Shown here: positions 1-8,849 of the stretch, piece after piece | Numbering within the stretch: the first letter of the stretch is position 1 | How the letters are laid out: every line of letters begins with the position of its first letter | Assembly: GCA_022821805.1 (NCBI GenBank) | Contig: JAJECX010000003.1 | Span: forward strand, 62,001 to 126,000 | Reading direction: 5' to 3' | Origin: Anaerolineae bacterium | GTDB lineage: Bacteria; Chloroflexota; Anaerolineae; Aggregatilineales; Phototrophicaceae | Length of the DNA: 64,000 bases | Made by a program: the position numbers and the translations under genes | The notes under the pieces: model-generated | What the model was told of the DNA's origin: nothing | Seen by the model: only the letters and a program-made list of their open reading frames with translations | Database searches by the model: none

Positions 1-405
1 TCTCACTTCACCGAATAGCCGCACGGCAACGAGCAGCACGATCGTCACCACCAGCAGCCAGAGCGCAAATCGTTTCCAAAAGCGATAATCAATCGTGGCA
101 AAAAATATCAAAGCCAGCGCCGCCAGCGCGACATTGCGCAGATGCTCCTCAACGAAGAAACCGGTCGCGCTGCCATAGGTCTTGTTGCTCCAGTCCCATG
201 TCGAACTGAATACCATCAGCGAGCCGATGGCGAGCAGCAGAACAACCACCGCCACCAGCGGCTTGTCAAGCGACGCCAGCAAGCGCCGCCTTTGGAAGGA
301 GATCGGGCGGGGAATGCTGTCATCGACGCCAGTGAAGCCAAAGCCCCGGCGAATTCTGCGGCGAATTCGGCGTTGCCTGGCGTCATAATTCACTCGGTCC
401 GTCAT
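1..405 (-). CDS. ftsW: FtsW, septal peptidoglycan polymerase (5' part only)
   Basis: This SEDS-family glycosyltransferase polymerises lipid II at the division septum and works with the class B penicillin-binding protein. The reading frame opens at ATG 405-403 and runs uninterrupted off the left edge, giving the first 135 residues. They show an arginine-rich cytoplasmic N-terminus of about 45 residues, a first membrane segment after an LDKPL motif (typical of FtsW/RodA/SpoVE), a loop, then further hydrophobic segments. It lies 40 bp downstream of murD on the same strand, the usual dcw order. RodA or SpoVE would look similar over this stretch; dcw context favours FtsW. The C-terminal part is outside the window. 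Confidence 0.85.
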   Translation of the reverse strand, partial: MTDRVNYDARQRRIRRRIRRGFGFTGVDDSIPRPISFQRRRLLASLDKPLVAVVVLLLAIGSLMVFSSTWDWSNKTYGSATGFFVEEHLRNVALAALALIFFATIDYRFWKRFALWLLVVTIVLLVAVRLFGEVR

Positions 406-445
406 ACCGTCCCTACGCTGGCGACTCGTTTGCGGAGTCCATTCA

Positions 446-1855
446 TTATAGTTGAGATACCAATTGGCGAAAGTGATCCCCGCGCTCGGCGAAGTCCTTG
501 TAAGCGTCATAACTCGTGCCGCCGGGAGACAGCAACACGACATCGCCCGCTTTCGCCACTTCCGCCGCCCGCTGAACCGCGTCCGCCAGCGTCCGCGCCC
601 GCGAAATCCGCGCCTCGCCAACACCCATCTTGTCCAGCAGGTTCATCACCTTCGTCGCCACTTGCTTCTCGCCGTCTTCGCCGAAAATGACAATATGGCG
701 CGCTTTTTGCAGCGCCGCCAAAATCGCCGCCTCCCAGGGCAGGTCTTTGTCGGCGCCGCCGATCAGCAGCACCAGTGGCTCTTCGTAGCTGGCGAGCGCG
801 GCCAGCAGCCGTTCCGGCGCTGTGGCGATGCTGTCGTTCACCCAAGTGACGCCGCCCAGGGCGCGCACATTCTCCAGGCGGTGTTCAATGGGCTTGAACT
901 CGCAAATCGCCCTTCGCATGACATCCGGCACGACACCGGGTCGATCGATTGCCAAGCCCATCGATCCCGCGATTGCGCAAGCCGCCAGCGCATTTAATAC
1001 GTTGTGATCGCCGCGCAGCGGTATATCTCCGCGTTCACAGACGACGTGTGGACTTGCGTCGAAACTGGCGGAGCCGGCGACGATCAGCCGGCTGCCCAGC
1101 ATGAAGGCGCCATCGGGCGCCATCTCGTACAGGCTGAATGCCAACAACTCGCCTTTCACCATTGGCTCTAGCGACTTGCTGCCAGCGTCGTCCCAGCCGA
1201 GCACCGCCACATCGCTCTCTCGCTGATACCGAAGGATCTTGGCTTTGGCCCGGGCATATCGCTCAAAGGCGCCATGCCGGTCCAGGTGATTCGGCGTCAG
1301 GTTGAGCACGGCCGCGACCTGTGGACTCGCGGTCATCAGCTCCAGCTGAAAGCTGGAAAGCTCCATCACGACGATATCATTGGCGCTGATCTTTGAAAGC
1401 TCCGCAATCAGCGGATTGCCGATATTGCCGCCAAGCCAAACTTTGTAACCCGCGCGTTCCACAATCTTCGCCACCAGAGCCGACGTGGTGGTTTTGCCGG
1501 CGCTTCCCGTTATGCCAATGATCGGCGCCGGACAGCGCTCGAGGAACAGCTGCGCGTCGTTGCTGAAGGGAATGCCGCGTTTCCGCGCCACTTGCAGAAT
1601 CGGCAAGTCGAGCGGGACGCCGCCCGAGACGCAAATGCAGCGCGCCCCAATCAAGACTTCGTCCGGATGCCGGCCGAGATAAAAGCGGACGCCCGGATAA
1701 TCGCGCCGGCGCAATCCGAGCGCCTTGGCGCTGCGGCTGTCGGTCACGGCGACTTCTGCGCCCACCGACGGCAGCCAGCGAGCAAGCGCCCGACCTTGGC
1801 GGCCGAAACCGAAAACGACTACCTTTTTGCCAGCCAGGGAATCTCGTCCCACCAT
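446..1855 (-). CDS. murD: UDP-N-acetylmuramoyl-L-alanine--D-glutamate ligase
   Basis: Cytoplasmic ATP-dependent ligase adding D-glutamate to UDP-MurNAc-L-Ala. The product has the three Mur-ligase domains: an N-terminal Rossmann-like UDP-binding part (VVVFGFGRQG), a central ATPase with P-loop GITGSAGKTTT, and a C-terminal domain ending in LLSPGGTSYDAYKDF, a classic MurD signature. ATG 1855 is chosen because family alignment normally begins just before this point; a TTG at 1897 would add 14 residues. A TATAAT hexamer on the minus strand (1902-1897) lies upstream of ATG 1855 and overlaps the TTG option, without a clear -35. It sits between mraY and ftsW. About 469 residues, normal for the family. 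Confidence 0.93.
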   Translation of the reverse strand: MVGRDSLAGKKVVVFGFGRQGRALARWLPSVGAEVAVTDSRSAKALGLRRRDYPGVRFYLGRHPDEVLIGARCICVSGGVPLDLPILQVARKRGIPFSNDAQLFLERCPAPIIGITGSAGKTTTSALVAKIVERAGYKVWLGGNIGNPLIAELSKISANDIVVMELSSFQLELMTASPQVAAVLNLTPNHLDRHGAFERYARAKAKILRYQRESDVAVLGWDDAGSKSLEPMVKGELLAFSLYEMAPDGAFMLGSRLIVAGSASFDASPHVVCERGDIPLRGDHNVLNALAACAIAGSMGLAIDRPGVVPDVMRRAICEFKPIEHRLENVRALGGVTWVNDSIATAPERLLAALASYEEPLVLLIGGADKDLPWEAAILAALQKARHIVIFGEDGEKQVATKVMNLLDKMGVGEARISRARTLADAVQRAAEVAKAGDVVLLSPGGTSYDAYKDFAERGDHFRQLVSQL

Positions 1856-1989
1856 TTTGCGCTGCGGTCTACACGGCGAGCGAACAAACAGTTTCAATTA
1901 TAGTGCATTGGGATTTCACGACACGAAGCAAGCGCGTCATATGCCAATCGTTTCAAAGTCACGAATTCGCTGCGCGACCTGACAAATGC

Positions 1990-3015
1990 TCAAAGCAGCG
2001 CCAGCGCGACGCCCACGAAGGCGCTGAGGATGCCAATCAGCCAGAAGCGCTGCACGATCTGCGTCTCGCTCCAGCCACCCAATTCGAAGTGATGGTGGAT
2101 CGGCGTGCGGCGGAAGGGACGAATATCGACGCCATAAAAGCGGCGGCTCAGCTTGGCCGAGGCGACCTGCAGGATTACACTGAGTATCTCCATCACCGGC
2201 ACAATGGCGATAACCGGCAGCAGCAACCATTCACCCGTCATTACCGCGACCGTGCCGAGAGTCGCGCCCAGCGCCAGCGACCCGGTATCGCCCATGAATA
2301 GCTGCGCCGGATACGCGTTGTACCACAGAAAGGCGAAACAGGCGCCGACGATCACAAAGCAAAGTTCCACCATGTAGATCTGCTCTTGCAGAAACGCGAT
2401 TACGCCATAAGCGCCAAATGCGCTGGCACTAATGATGCCTGCCAACCCATCGAGCCCGTCGGTGAAGTTGGTCGCGTTTGAAGTCGCGACAATGATAAAT
2501 GTGCTTATCGCTATGAAAAGCAGCGGGTGCAGCGGGATCTCGGCGCCGATCAGCGGCAGATGCACGCTGTTGGCATAAGAAAACCCGAAGTAAGAAATGA
2601 CCGTGGACGCGGTCAGCGCCAGTAGAATCTGAAGCGCGAACTTCAACTTGCCCGATAAACCTTCGCCGACCTTGCCGCGCGAAGTTTGAATGCCTTCCCA
2701 GTCGTCCAGCAAGCCCAGTAGGGCGAAGCCTATCAGCACGATAATTGGCAGAAGTATGCTGCGCCCCTCGCCTGACTCTACAATTCGCGAAATGTTGAGC
2801 GCGAGCGTGACGGCGATGGCTGGCAAGATGATCATGATCCCGCCCATGGTCGGCGTGCCAATCTTTTGCACATGATGACTGTCCATGAGTTCGGCGCGGA
2901 TCTGCTTGCCCAAATTGAAGCGATGCAAGATCGCGACAAAGGGTCCGCCCCAGATGACGCCCAGCAAAAAGGTTGCGCCTCCTACGCTGAGCGCAAGCGG
3001 TAATTGCCCTTCCAT
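1990..3015 (-). CDS. mraY: Phospho-N-acetylmuramoyl-pentapeptide-transferase
   Basis: Integral membrane enzyme that transfers phospho-MurNAc-pentapeptide to undecaprenyl phosphate, making lipid I. The 341-residue product has about ten hydrophobic segments and the family signatures: an early K-x-GTPTMGG motif after the first helix, the NATNFTDGLDGLAG aspartate-rich loop, and the RRTPIHHHFE histidine motif near the C-terminus. Length is normal. It lies 12 bp downstream of the ftsI-type gene. murF and murE, often found between ftsI and mraY, are absent here; a murE is found at 51.3 kb. Confidence 0.96.
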   Translation of the reverse strand: MEGQLPLALSVGGATFLLGVIWGGPFVAILHRFNLGKQIRAELMDSHHVQKIGTPTMGGIMIILPAIAVTLALNISRIVESGEGRSILLPIIVLIGFALLGLLDDWEGIQTSRGKVGEGLSGKLKFALQILLALTASTVISYFGFSYANSVHLPLIGAEIPLHPLLFIAISTFIIVATSNATNFTDGLDGLAGIISASAFGAYGVIAFLQEQIYMVELCFVIVGACFAFLWYNAYPAQLFMGDTGSLALGATLGTVAVMTGEWLLLPVIAIVPVMEILSVILQVASAKLSRRFYGVDIRPFRRTPIHHHFELGGWSETQIVQRFWLIGILSAFVGVALALL

Positions 3016-3027
3016 GATTCGGCTTGC

Positions 3028-4776
3028 CTAGCTTCCGTCTGCGCTGGCATTCGTCTTCGCCGCGTTTAGGCGGCTGCGGACTTCATCATCCGGTATTTCG
3101 AGCAGAATCACAAGACGTTCTGCGATTCTCTTGAATATGTGCGGCGTCACCTTGTAGCCGTAATACTCATTCGGCCGATCAAGCTTGACCAGAACAACCG
3201 CTTGCGGATCGTGAGCGGGCAAAAAACCAATAAAAGACACAATTGACGAGTGAGATCCAACCTCCTCGCCAACGGCGGTCGAGATCCAGGCGGTGCCAGG
3301 CTTGCCGGCAATGGTGTAGCCGCGCATGAAGGCGCCTAGCGCCCCTTCGCGGACCACGCGAATCATCAGATCTCTAACGATGGCGGCGGTCTCGGTGGAA
3401 ACGACGCGCCGTACCGTCGTCGGGCGCGCCTCTTCAATGCCCTCTTCCCCGATCACCTGCCGAACGATGCGCGGCTGCCTCATGATGCCGTCATTTGCGA
3501 TCGCGCTGAATGCGGTGATCAGCTGCATAGGCGTGACTTTGACGTCTTGGCCAAAGCTGTTATAGCCGAGATAGCTCTCGTTCCAATTGGTGTCCCCCGG
3601 AATTTTCAGGTCGCCCCGTTCCTCGGCGAATAAGCCAACGCCTGTGGCTTGCCCGAAGCCAAAGGCGCGCATCATGCTATAAAACTTCTCGGTGCCCATT
3701 TCCAGCCCAACGGTCGCCGCGCCCGAATTCAGCGAGCGGATCAATATAGTAGCGGCGTCCGCCGTGCCATGCGCCTGGAAAAACCGATTCCAAATGTCTT
3801 TCCCGCCGATTTCAAGGTGGCCATCGTCATTATAGGTCCAGTAGGGCGTGATCGTCCCGGTTTCCAGCGCGCTGGCCACCGTCAGCGCCTGCATGATGGA
3901 TCCCGGTTCATAGACGCCCTGCACCGCCGGATTCTCCAGCAGAGCCGGGTCTTCGATTTCCAGAAATCGGTTGGGGTCCATCGTCGGGTAGTTGGCCAAC
4001 GCCAAGACATCGCCCGTGCCCGGATCCATCACGATGACGGTGCCGCGGTAGGCTCGATACTCCTCTACCGCCGCTTTCAGTTCGCTCTCAACCCAGAACT
4101 GCACATCACGGTCCAGCGTCAGCACGATATCCTTGCCGCGCTGCTCAGCCGGTCTGTCTTTCGGCAGATCGAATGGTACATTGCTGATCGAGAGATCCAG
4201 CACGCGCCCAGACAGCGTCTCGTTATAGGCGCCTTCCACGCCGAGCGAACCAACCAGCCCCTCGTCCAGCACGATGCCGATTACGTGCGCCGCGAGCGTC
4301 TCCTGCGGATAGAATCGTTTGGGGATTTCCTCTAGACCGAGAGAGATTTCGTCAAGCGCGGCGATAGCCTGGCCTTGCTCAGCGGAAATGGGACCGGCGA
4401 CGAATTCCCAGACATTGTCGCTTATCGTTTTTCGGTAGACTTCAAACTCGTCGATGCCCAAGATATTTGACACTTGATCGCTAAGCGTTTCCGGATCAGC
4501 TACCAGATCCGGGCTGACCCCGAGGCGATATTGCACGATATTGAAGGCTAGCGGCTCTCCATCTCGATCGAATATCAAGCCGCGCTCGGCCGGAACGCGA
4601 AGCGTCGTGTTGGTAACCGAGCTTCCGATTTTCTCCAGTTCCTGTCGCACCGACCGGGGGAAAAACTGGAAATTCGCCAGATTAATGACGAGGTAGGCAG
4701 CTAATAATATAAGGAAGATGGCCACAAAGGGCAGCCGCGCTTGGATCGTGGATTGCTGTGGCGAAAGACCTTGCAT
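3028..4776 (-). CDS. ftsI: FtsI-type class B penicillin-binding protein with altered active site
   Basis: By position (after ftsL, before mraY) and architecture this is the division transpeptidase of the dcw cluster. It has an N-terminal membrane anchor (about residues 15-37), a PBP dimerisation region opening with RVPAERGLIFDRDG (about 57-220), then a transpeptidase-like domain. The second motif, SLN, is intact (S348-N350). The usual SxxK is S293-I-M-Q296, so the catalytic lysine is replaced by glutamine, and KTG is K492-P-G-T. Both substitutions were read directly from the minus-strand codons. Family knowledge says the SxxK lysine is needed for acylation, so the protein may be a scaffold rather than an enzyme. 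582 residues, normal length, no frameshift. Confidence 0.85.
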   Translation of the reverse strand: MQGLSPQQSTIQARLPFVAIFLILLAAYLVINLANFQFFPRSVRQELEKIGSSVTNTTLRVPAERGLIFDRDGEPLAFNIVQYRLGVSPDLVADPETLSDQVSNILGIDEFEVYRKTISDNVWEFVAGPISAEQGQAIAALDEISLGLEEIPKRFYPQETLAAHVIGIVLDEGLVGSLGVEGAYNETLSGRVLDLSISNVPFDLPKDRPAEQRGKDIVLTLDRDVQFWVESELKAAVEEYRAYRGTVIVMDPGTGDVLALANYPTMDPNRFLEIEDPALLENPAVQGVYEPGSIMQALTVASALETGTITPYWTYNDDGHLEIGGKDIWNRFFQAHGTADAATILIRSLNSGAATVGLEMGTEKFYSMMRAFGFGQATGVGLFAEERGDLKIPGDTNWNESYLGYNSFGQDVKVTPMQLITAFSAIANDGIMRQPRIVRQVIGEEGIEEARPTTVRRVVSTETAAIVRDLMIRVVREGALGAFMRGYTIAGKPGTAWISTAVGEEVGSHSSIVSFIGFLPAHDPQAVVLVKLDRPNEYYGYKVTPHIFKRIAERLVILLEIPDDEVRSRLNAAKTNASADGS

Positions 4777-4793
4777 AATACCGAGGGCTCAGT

Positions 4794-5264
4794 TCACTTG
4801 CCAAAAGATTCGAGCTGCTCCGTCAGGAGCGTAAATTGCTGCTCAAGCCAGCCGCTGAAAGTCTCTTCGTAAATTGGCGCCGCTGCTTCCAGTGGCTCTG
4901 GCGAAAAGGCATCAGCCCGCGCCTTGCTCCCCTTCGAATCATATCCCTCTATCAATAAGTAATCGATTTCGCTGTTGGTAGCGGGTCGAAAGCCAATTTC
5001 GACCGCGCGCGCGAACAAGCGAGGCACAGTCCGATAGCTGGCGATTTCTCCGATCAGCTGCTCGTTCTGGCGTTTCAACTGGTCACGACGGCTGATTAAA
5101 TCTTCGATCTCCCGATTGGTGATGGCAAAAGAAGCCACCTGCGACAAGTACAGGCTACCCAAAATCAGCAGAACGGCGATGCCCAGAATCGCCATCGCTG
5201 TCGCCTGATTGCGCGTCTGAAAGCGTTTGCGGCTGAAGGTATGCTGGAACCAGGTTTGCGACAT
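4794..5264 (-). CDS. ftsL: FtsL/DivIC-like bitopic division protein
   Basis: Small bitopic protein of 156 residues lying between rsmH and the ftsI-type gene, the usual place of ftsL. It shows a basic cytoplasmic N-terminus (about 1-22), one membrane helix (about 23-45) and a coiled-coil stretch with heptad hydrophobics (about 47-75), as expected of FtsL or DivIC, which recruit FtsW and FtsI to the divisome. The acidic, less structured C-terminal 60 residues are longer than usual. Sequence conservation in this family is low, so the call rests mainly on topology and synteny. Confidence 0.7.
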   Translation of the reverse strand: MSQTWFQHTFSRKRFQTRNQATAMAILGIAVLLILGSLYLSQVASFAITNREIEDLISRRDQLKRQNEQLIGEIASYRTVPRLFARAVEIGFRPATNSEIDYLLIEGYDSKGSKARADAFSPEPLEAAAPIYEETFSGWLEQQFTLLTEQLESFGK

Positions 5265-5372
5265 AGCCGTCTACGATACGTCAATCGAGATATCAAAAAC
5301 TAAAACTTCGCGCCGGGCAGCGCGCTATGTTCTTACCAATGTATTCACTTTGCCAGTTCACGCAACTCGGCT

Positions 5373-6308
5373 TTAAGCCCATTCCAGCTTTTCAACCACG
5401 CGGAGCTTGGCGCTGCGGCTGCGCGGATTGGCTTCGATTTCTTCGCGCGACGGCTTGATCGGTTTGCGATTGACCAGTCGGATCTGCGCCTTTGCTGCTC
5501 CAATGGATGCCATCCCAGGCGGCGCGCTTACCGTTGTCGATAGCCTCTTAAAAGTCTGCTTTACGATGCGATCTTCCAGGCTGTGAAAGCTGATGACTGC
5601 CAGGCGACCACCGGGACAAAGCAGCCCGACAGCGATCGGCAGGGCGCGCTCTAGCGCCTCCAATTCGCCATTGACCGAGATGCGCAGCGCTTGAAAAACC
5701 TTCGTCGCCGGATGCGTCTTGGGCGACCGGCGGGTACGGCTTCGTTTGACGCGCGCAACCGTTTCAGCCAGTTGACTGGTCGTCTGAAGCGGGCGCTGCG
5801 CAACGATCGCGCTTGCGATTTGCCGCGACCGCCGCTCCTCTCCATAGCGATAGAGTAGATTGGCAAGCTCCGCCTCCGGCAGTCCGTTTACCAGATCCTG
5901 CGCCGTCATACCGCTGCTACGATGGTCAAATCGCATATCGAGCGGCGCGTCAAAACGAAAGGAAAAGCCTCGCGCCGGTTCGTCTAGCTGCAGCGAGGAT
6001 AGACCCAGGTCCAGCAATATGGCGTCAACCGTTTCCCAGCCAAGCAGCCGCGACTCAGCCGCCATGTCAATATAGCTGCCATGAACCAGACAAACGCGGT
6101 CAGCGAAGTCGCTTAATTTACGGCGGGCGTGATCAAGCGCGCTTCTGTCCCGGTCAATGCAGAGCGCTTCATTGATGCCCGCTCGCAGCAGCGCCAGCGT
6201 ATGCCCGCCACCGCCGACTGTGCCATCAACCAGTCGCTTGACGGCCGGATCTTCGGGCCGCAAAGCCTCGACAACTTCGCGCTCCAATATCGGAATATGC
6301 TTGTGCAT
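5373..6308 (-). CDS. rsmH: 16S rRNA (cytosine(1402)-N4)-methyltransferase
   Basis: RsmH (MraW) methylates N4 of C1402 in 16S rRNA using S-adenosylmethionine. The product begins HKHIPIL, typical of the family, followed by the SAM-binding motif DGTVGGGGHT, then LLDLGLSSLQLD, RGFSFR and the C-terminal VISFHSLEDRIVK signature. ATG 6308 is chosen because homologues begin with this H-x-P-V/I-L element; an upstream ATG at 6365 would add 19 unconserved residues. It is the first gene of the division cluster here, since no mraZ lies upstream, and it is divergent from uvrC across about 150 bp. Confidence 0.95.
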   Translation of the reverse strand: MHKHIPILEREVVEALRPEDPAVKRLVDGTVGGGGHTLALLRAGINEALCIDRDRSALDHARRKLSDFADRVCLVHGSYIDMAAESRLLGWETVDAILLDLGLSSLQLDEPARGFSFRFDAPLDMRFDHRSSGMTAQDLVNGLPEAELANLLYRYGEERRSRQIASAIVAQRPLQTTSQLAETVARVKRSRTRRSPKTHPATKVFQALRISVNGELEALERALPIAVGLLCPGGRLAVISFHSLEDRIVKQTFKRLSTTVSAPPGMASIGAAKAQIRLVNRKPIKPSREEIEANPRSRSAKLRVVEKLEWA

Positions 6309-6422
6309 CCAGTCCGTCTCTTCGCGTCTCAACTCAGCGCCAGCATACCGCATCTTGCAATCCATGTTGAGTCCATTCGCCGCCGGCCTCCGTCCTCGCG
6401 CTAACTCGCGCTTTTGAGATCA

Positions 6423-6431
6423 TGCTAAAAT
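6423..6431 (+). promoter_or_regulatory. Extended -10 promoter candidate for uvrC
   Basis: TG (6423-6424), one base, then TAAAAT (6426-6431) lies about 30 bp before the uvrC start in the intergenic region shared with the division cluster. No good -35 hexamer is seen at 16-18 bp, so the call depends on the extended -10. Confidence 0.35.
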
Positions 6432-6462
6432 AAAAGTTGGTCATTCTGCTTAATCCACCACT

Positions 6463-8349
6463 ATGTCATACAAGAAACCAGCTCATATCGAGACAATCCT
6501 GAAGAACTTGCCGGCCAAGCCGGGCGTATATTTGCTCAAGAACAGAGCGGGCAAGGTCATCTACGTCGGCAAAGCCAAGCGACTGCGCAATCGCGTCCGC
6601 AGCTACTTTACGACGGTCGCCGATGGCAACAGCAAGACGCTGCGCATGCGCGGGCTGGTCGCGGACATCGACTTCATCATCACCGAAAACGAAGTCAAGG
6701 CGCTGATCCTGGAAGAGACGCTGATCAAGAAGCACAAACCGCGCTTCAATATCGAGCTCAAAGATGACAAGCGTTACCCCTACATCCGCGTCGGCTGGGG
6801 CGACGCCTTCCCCAAAGTGGAGACCACACGCCGCATCGTCGATGATGGATCGCGCTATTTCGGACCTTATTCGGCGATGTGGGTGGTGCAGAAAACGCTG
6901 CGGGATCTGCGCAAAGCCTTCCCTTATCTAACTTGCGATCGCGAGATTAGCGGGACCGACGAGCGCGCTTGCCTCTTCCATGACATCAAGCTCTGCAACG
7001 CGCCCTGCATCGGCGCCGTCGACCGGGAAGAATATCGCTTCATGATCCAGGAACTGATGGATGTGCTGGGCGGACGCGCCGAACATGTGCGCAAGCGTCT
7101 GCAAAACGAGATGAAAAGCGCCTCCGCCGAACTCAACTTTGAAGCGGCGGCCGCCATCCGCGATCAACTCTGGGCGATAGACTTCATCACCAACAAGCAC
7201 AAGGCGGTCGGCAAACACATGACTGATCATGATGTGATCGCCCTGGCGCGCGACGACCGCGACGCCACCGTACAAATCATGTTCATCCGCAATGGCAAGC
7301 TGATCGGCAGCGACTCGCGCGCGATGGATAATACCGAAGGCGAGAGCGACGGCGCGGTGCTGGAACAGTTCATCAGCCAGTTTTACGCGTCGTCCAGCAA
7401 TATCCCGCGCGAGCTGATCCTGCCCAAGGAAGTCGAAGAAGCGCGTATCCTCGAACGCTGGCTAAGCGACAAACGCGCCAGCTCAAAAGTGACGATTCAC
7501 GTGCCGCAGCGGGGCGACAAACGCAAGCTGATTGGCTTGGCGCAAGAGAATGCCCTCGAAAGCCTGCAGATGATGCGCGCGCAATACGAAGCCGACACCA
7601 CCAAGCATGAAATGGCGATGGCTGAATTGCAGGAGGCGCTGAAGCTGTCGCGCGTACCCAATCGCATCGAATGCTTTGATGTCAGCACGACGCAAGGCAC
7701 GGCGATTGTGGCGAGCCGGGTCGTCTTCGCGCGTGGCGTCGCCCGCAAAAGCGAATACCGCCGCTTCAATATCCGTACCGTGTCTCATAGCGGCTCAGAC
7801 GATTATCAATCAATGCATGAAGCCTTGACCCGCCGCTTCCTGCGCTGGAAGCATGCCGCCGAAGCCGACGCCGAGCTCTCGCCCGATGGCCGAGACAAAG
7901 ACGAGACCTGGCGCTTGCTGCCGGATCTGCTGCTTATTGATGGCGGCTTGGGGCAGCTTAATGTGGCAAAGTCGGTATTGGCGGAATTCGGCTTGTCGGA
8001 TCGCGTGCCGCTGGCGTCTCTCGCCAAGCGCATTGAGGAGCTCTTCGTATCAGACCGGGCGGATCCCATTCTGCTGCCGCGCCGCAGCGAAGCTCTTTAT
8101 CTGGTGCAGCGCGTCCGCGATGAAGCGCATCGTTTCGCTATCGCCAGCCACCGCTCGCAGCGCCGCAAAATGGGCATGGCCAGCCGCCTGGAAACCATCC
8201 CCGGCGTCGGACCCAAACGGCGCAAGGTGCTGCTCAGACACTTCGAGAATTCCATTGACGCCATTAAAGGCGCCAGCGTCGCTGAGCTATCGGCGGTTAA
8301 CGGCATCAGCAAAGAGGTCGCGCTGAATATCAAGAGTCACTTGGATTGA
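6463..8349 (+). CDS. uvrC: Excinuclease ABC subunit C
   Basis: UvrC makes both incisions during nucleotide excision repair with UvrA and UvrB. The 628-residue product has the N-terminal GIY-YIG nuclease domain (PGVYLLKN then VIYVGKAKRLRNRVRSYF, about residues 19-50), the UVR UvrB-binding helix pair (around 205-235, LNFEAAAAIRDQL), the RNase H-like 5' nuclease with aspartates in CFDVST and LLIDGGLGQ and the RDEAHRF motif, and a C-terminal helix-hairpin-helix pair (IPGVGPKRRKVLL). The first RNase H motif reads DVST rather than the common DISH, but the aspartate is kept. No uvrA or uvrB nearby. Confidence 0.97.
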   Translation: MSYKKPAHIETILKNLPAKPGVYLLKNRAGKVIYVGKAKRLRNRVRSYFTTVADGNSKTLRMRGLVADIDFIITENEVKALILEETLIKKHKPRFNIELKDDKRYPYIRVGWGDAFPKVETTRRIVDDGSRYFGPYSAMWVVQKTLRDLRKAFPYLTCDREISGTDERACLFHDIKLCNAPCIGAVDREEYRFMIQELMDVLGGRAEHVRKRLQNEMKSASAELNFEAAAAIRDQLWAIDFITNKHKAVGKHMTDHDVIALARDDRDATVQIMFIRNGKLIGSDSRAMDNTEGESDGAVLEQFISQFYASSSNIPRELILPKEVEEARILERWLSDKRASSKVTIHVPQRGDKRKLIGLAQENALESLQMMRAQYEADTTKHEMAMAELQEALKLSRVPNRIECFDVSTTQGTAIVASRVVFARGVARKSEYRRFNIRTVSHSGSDDYQSMHEALTRRFLRWKHAAEADAELSPDGRDKDETWRLLPDLLLIDGGLGQLNVAKSVLAEFGLSDRVPLASLAKRIEELFVSDRADPILLPRRSEALYLVQRVRDEAHRFAIASHRSQRRKMGMASRLETIPGVGPKRRKVLLRHFENSIDAIKGASVAELSAVNGISKEVALNIKSHLD

Positions 8350-8364
8350 GCATCGTGCGGCAAC

Positions 8365-8394
8365 TTGACATGACTGCCGCCGCAAAGATATGAT
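8365..8394 (+). promoter_or_regulatory. Near-consensus sigma-70-type promoter
   Basis: TTGACA at 8365-8370 and TATGAT at 8389-8394 with an 18-bp spacer, about 30 bp before ATG 8424. It gives the membrane-protein pair its own transcription start, separate from uvrC, which ends just upstream. Confidence 0.65.
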
Positions 8395-8423
8395 TGGGTG
8401 TGACAAGCGGGAGAGGTATTAGA

Positions 8424-8849
8424 ATGGCTGCGAAAAAAACAGCAATGCCGGTTGCCTTGCCGAAGCGCCCTTTTATGCGTGGAATCGCGCGGCTGTTTGA
8501 CTTCAGTGGTGAGTTGGATCGAGAGTTGATTGAGCAAATGCGCGCCCACTATCAAAAGCGTCCACCGTCTGATTCCAGGGAAGACGCACAGCGTACAGCC
8601 TGGGGCGCCGTAGGAGACAGCGTGCGCCGGGCAATCGGCGAATATGAACATGAAATTGGTTTGGCGGGAAATGGCGGGGAGCGGCAATCAGACGCCGAGT
8701 CTATTCGCAACGCGCGCCAAGAAGATTTGATGGTTTTGATGGGGCTTGTTGATGCAGACGAGAAACGAGTCAAGGCCATTTGGCGATCGGTCGATGAACG
8801 TTGGCAACGGGCGCTGGAAAGTTATCACCGTGTGACGAACGGTAAGTGA
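8424..8849 (+). CDS. Hypothetical small helical protein, partner of DUF2335-like protein
   Basis: A 141-residue protein of unknown function. It starts with a basic segment, then is mostly charged, amphipathic helix with no membrane span and no motif I recognise. ATG 8424 is preferred over a TTG at 8394 because GGGAGAGG lies just before it and because the TTG overlaps the promoter -10. The end overlaps the start of the next gene by four bases (GTGA), which indicates translational coupling. It probably acts with the downstream membrane protein. Confidence 0.65.
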   Translation: MAAKKTAMPVALPKRPFMRGIARLFDFSGELDRELIEQMRAHYQKRPPSDSREDAQRTAWGAVGDSVRRAIGEYEHEIGLAGNGGERQSDAESIRNARQEDLMVLMGLVDADEKRVKAIWRSVDERWQRALESYHRVTNGK

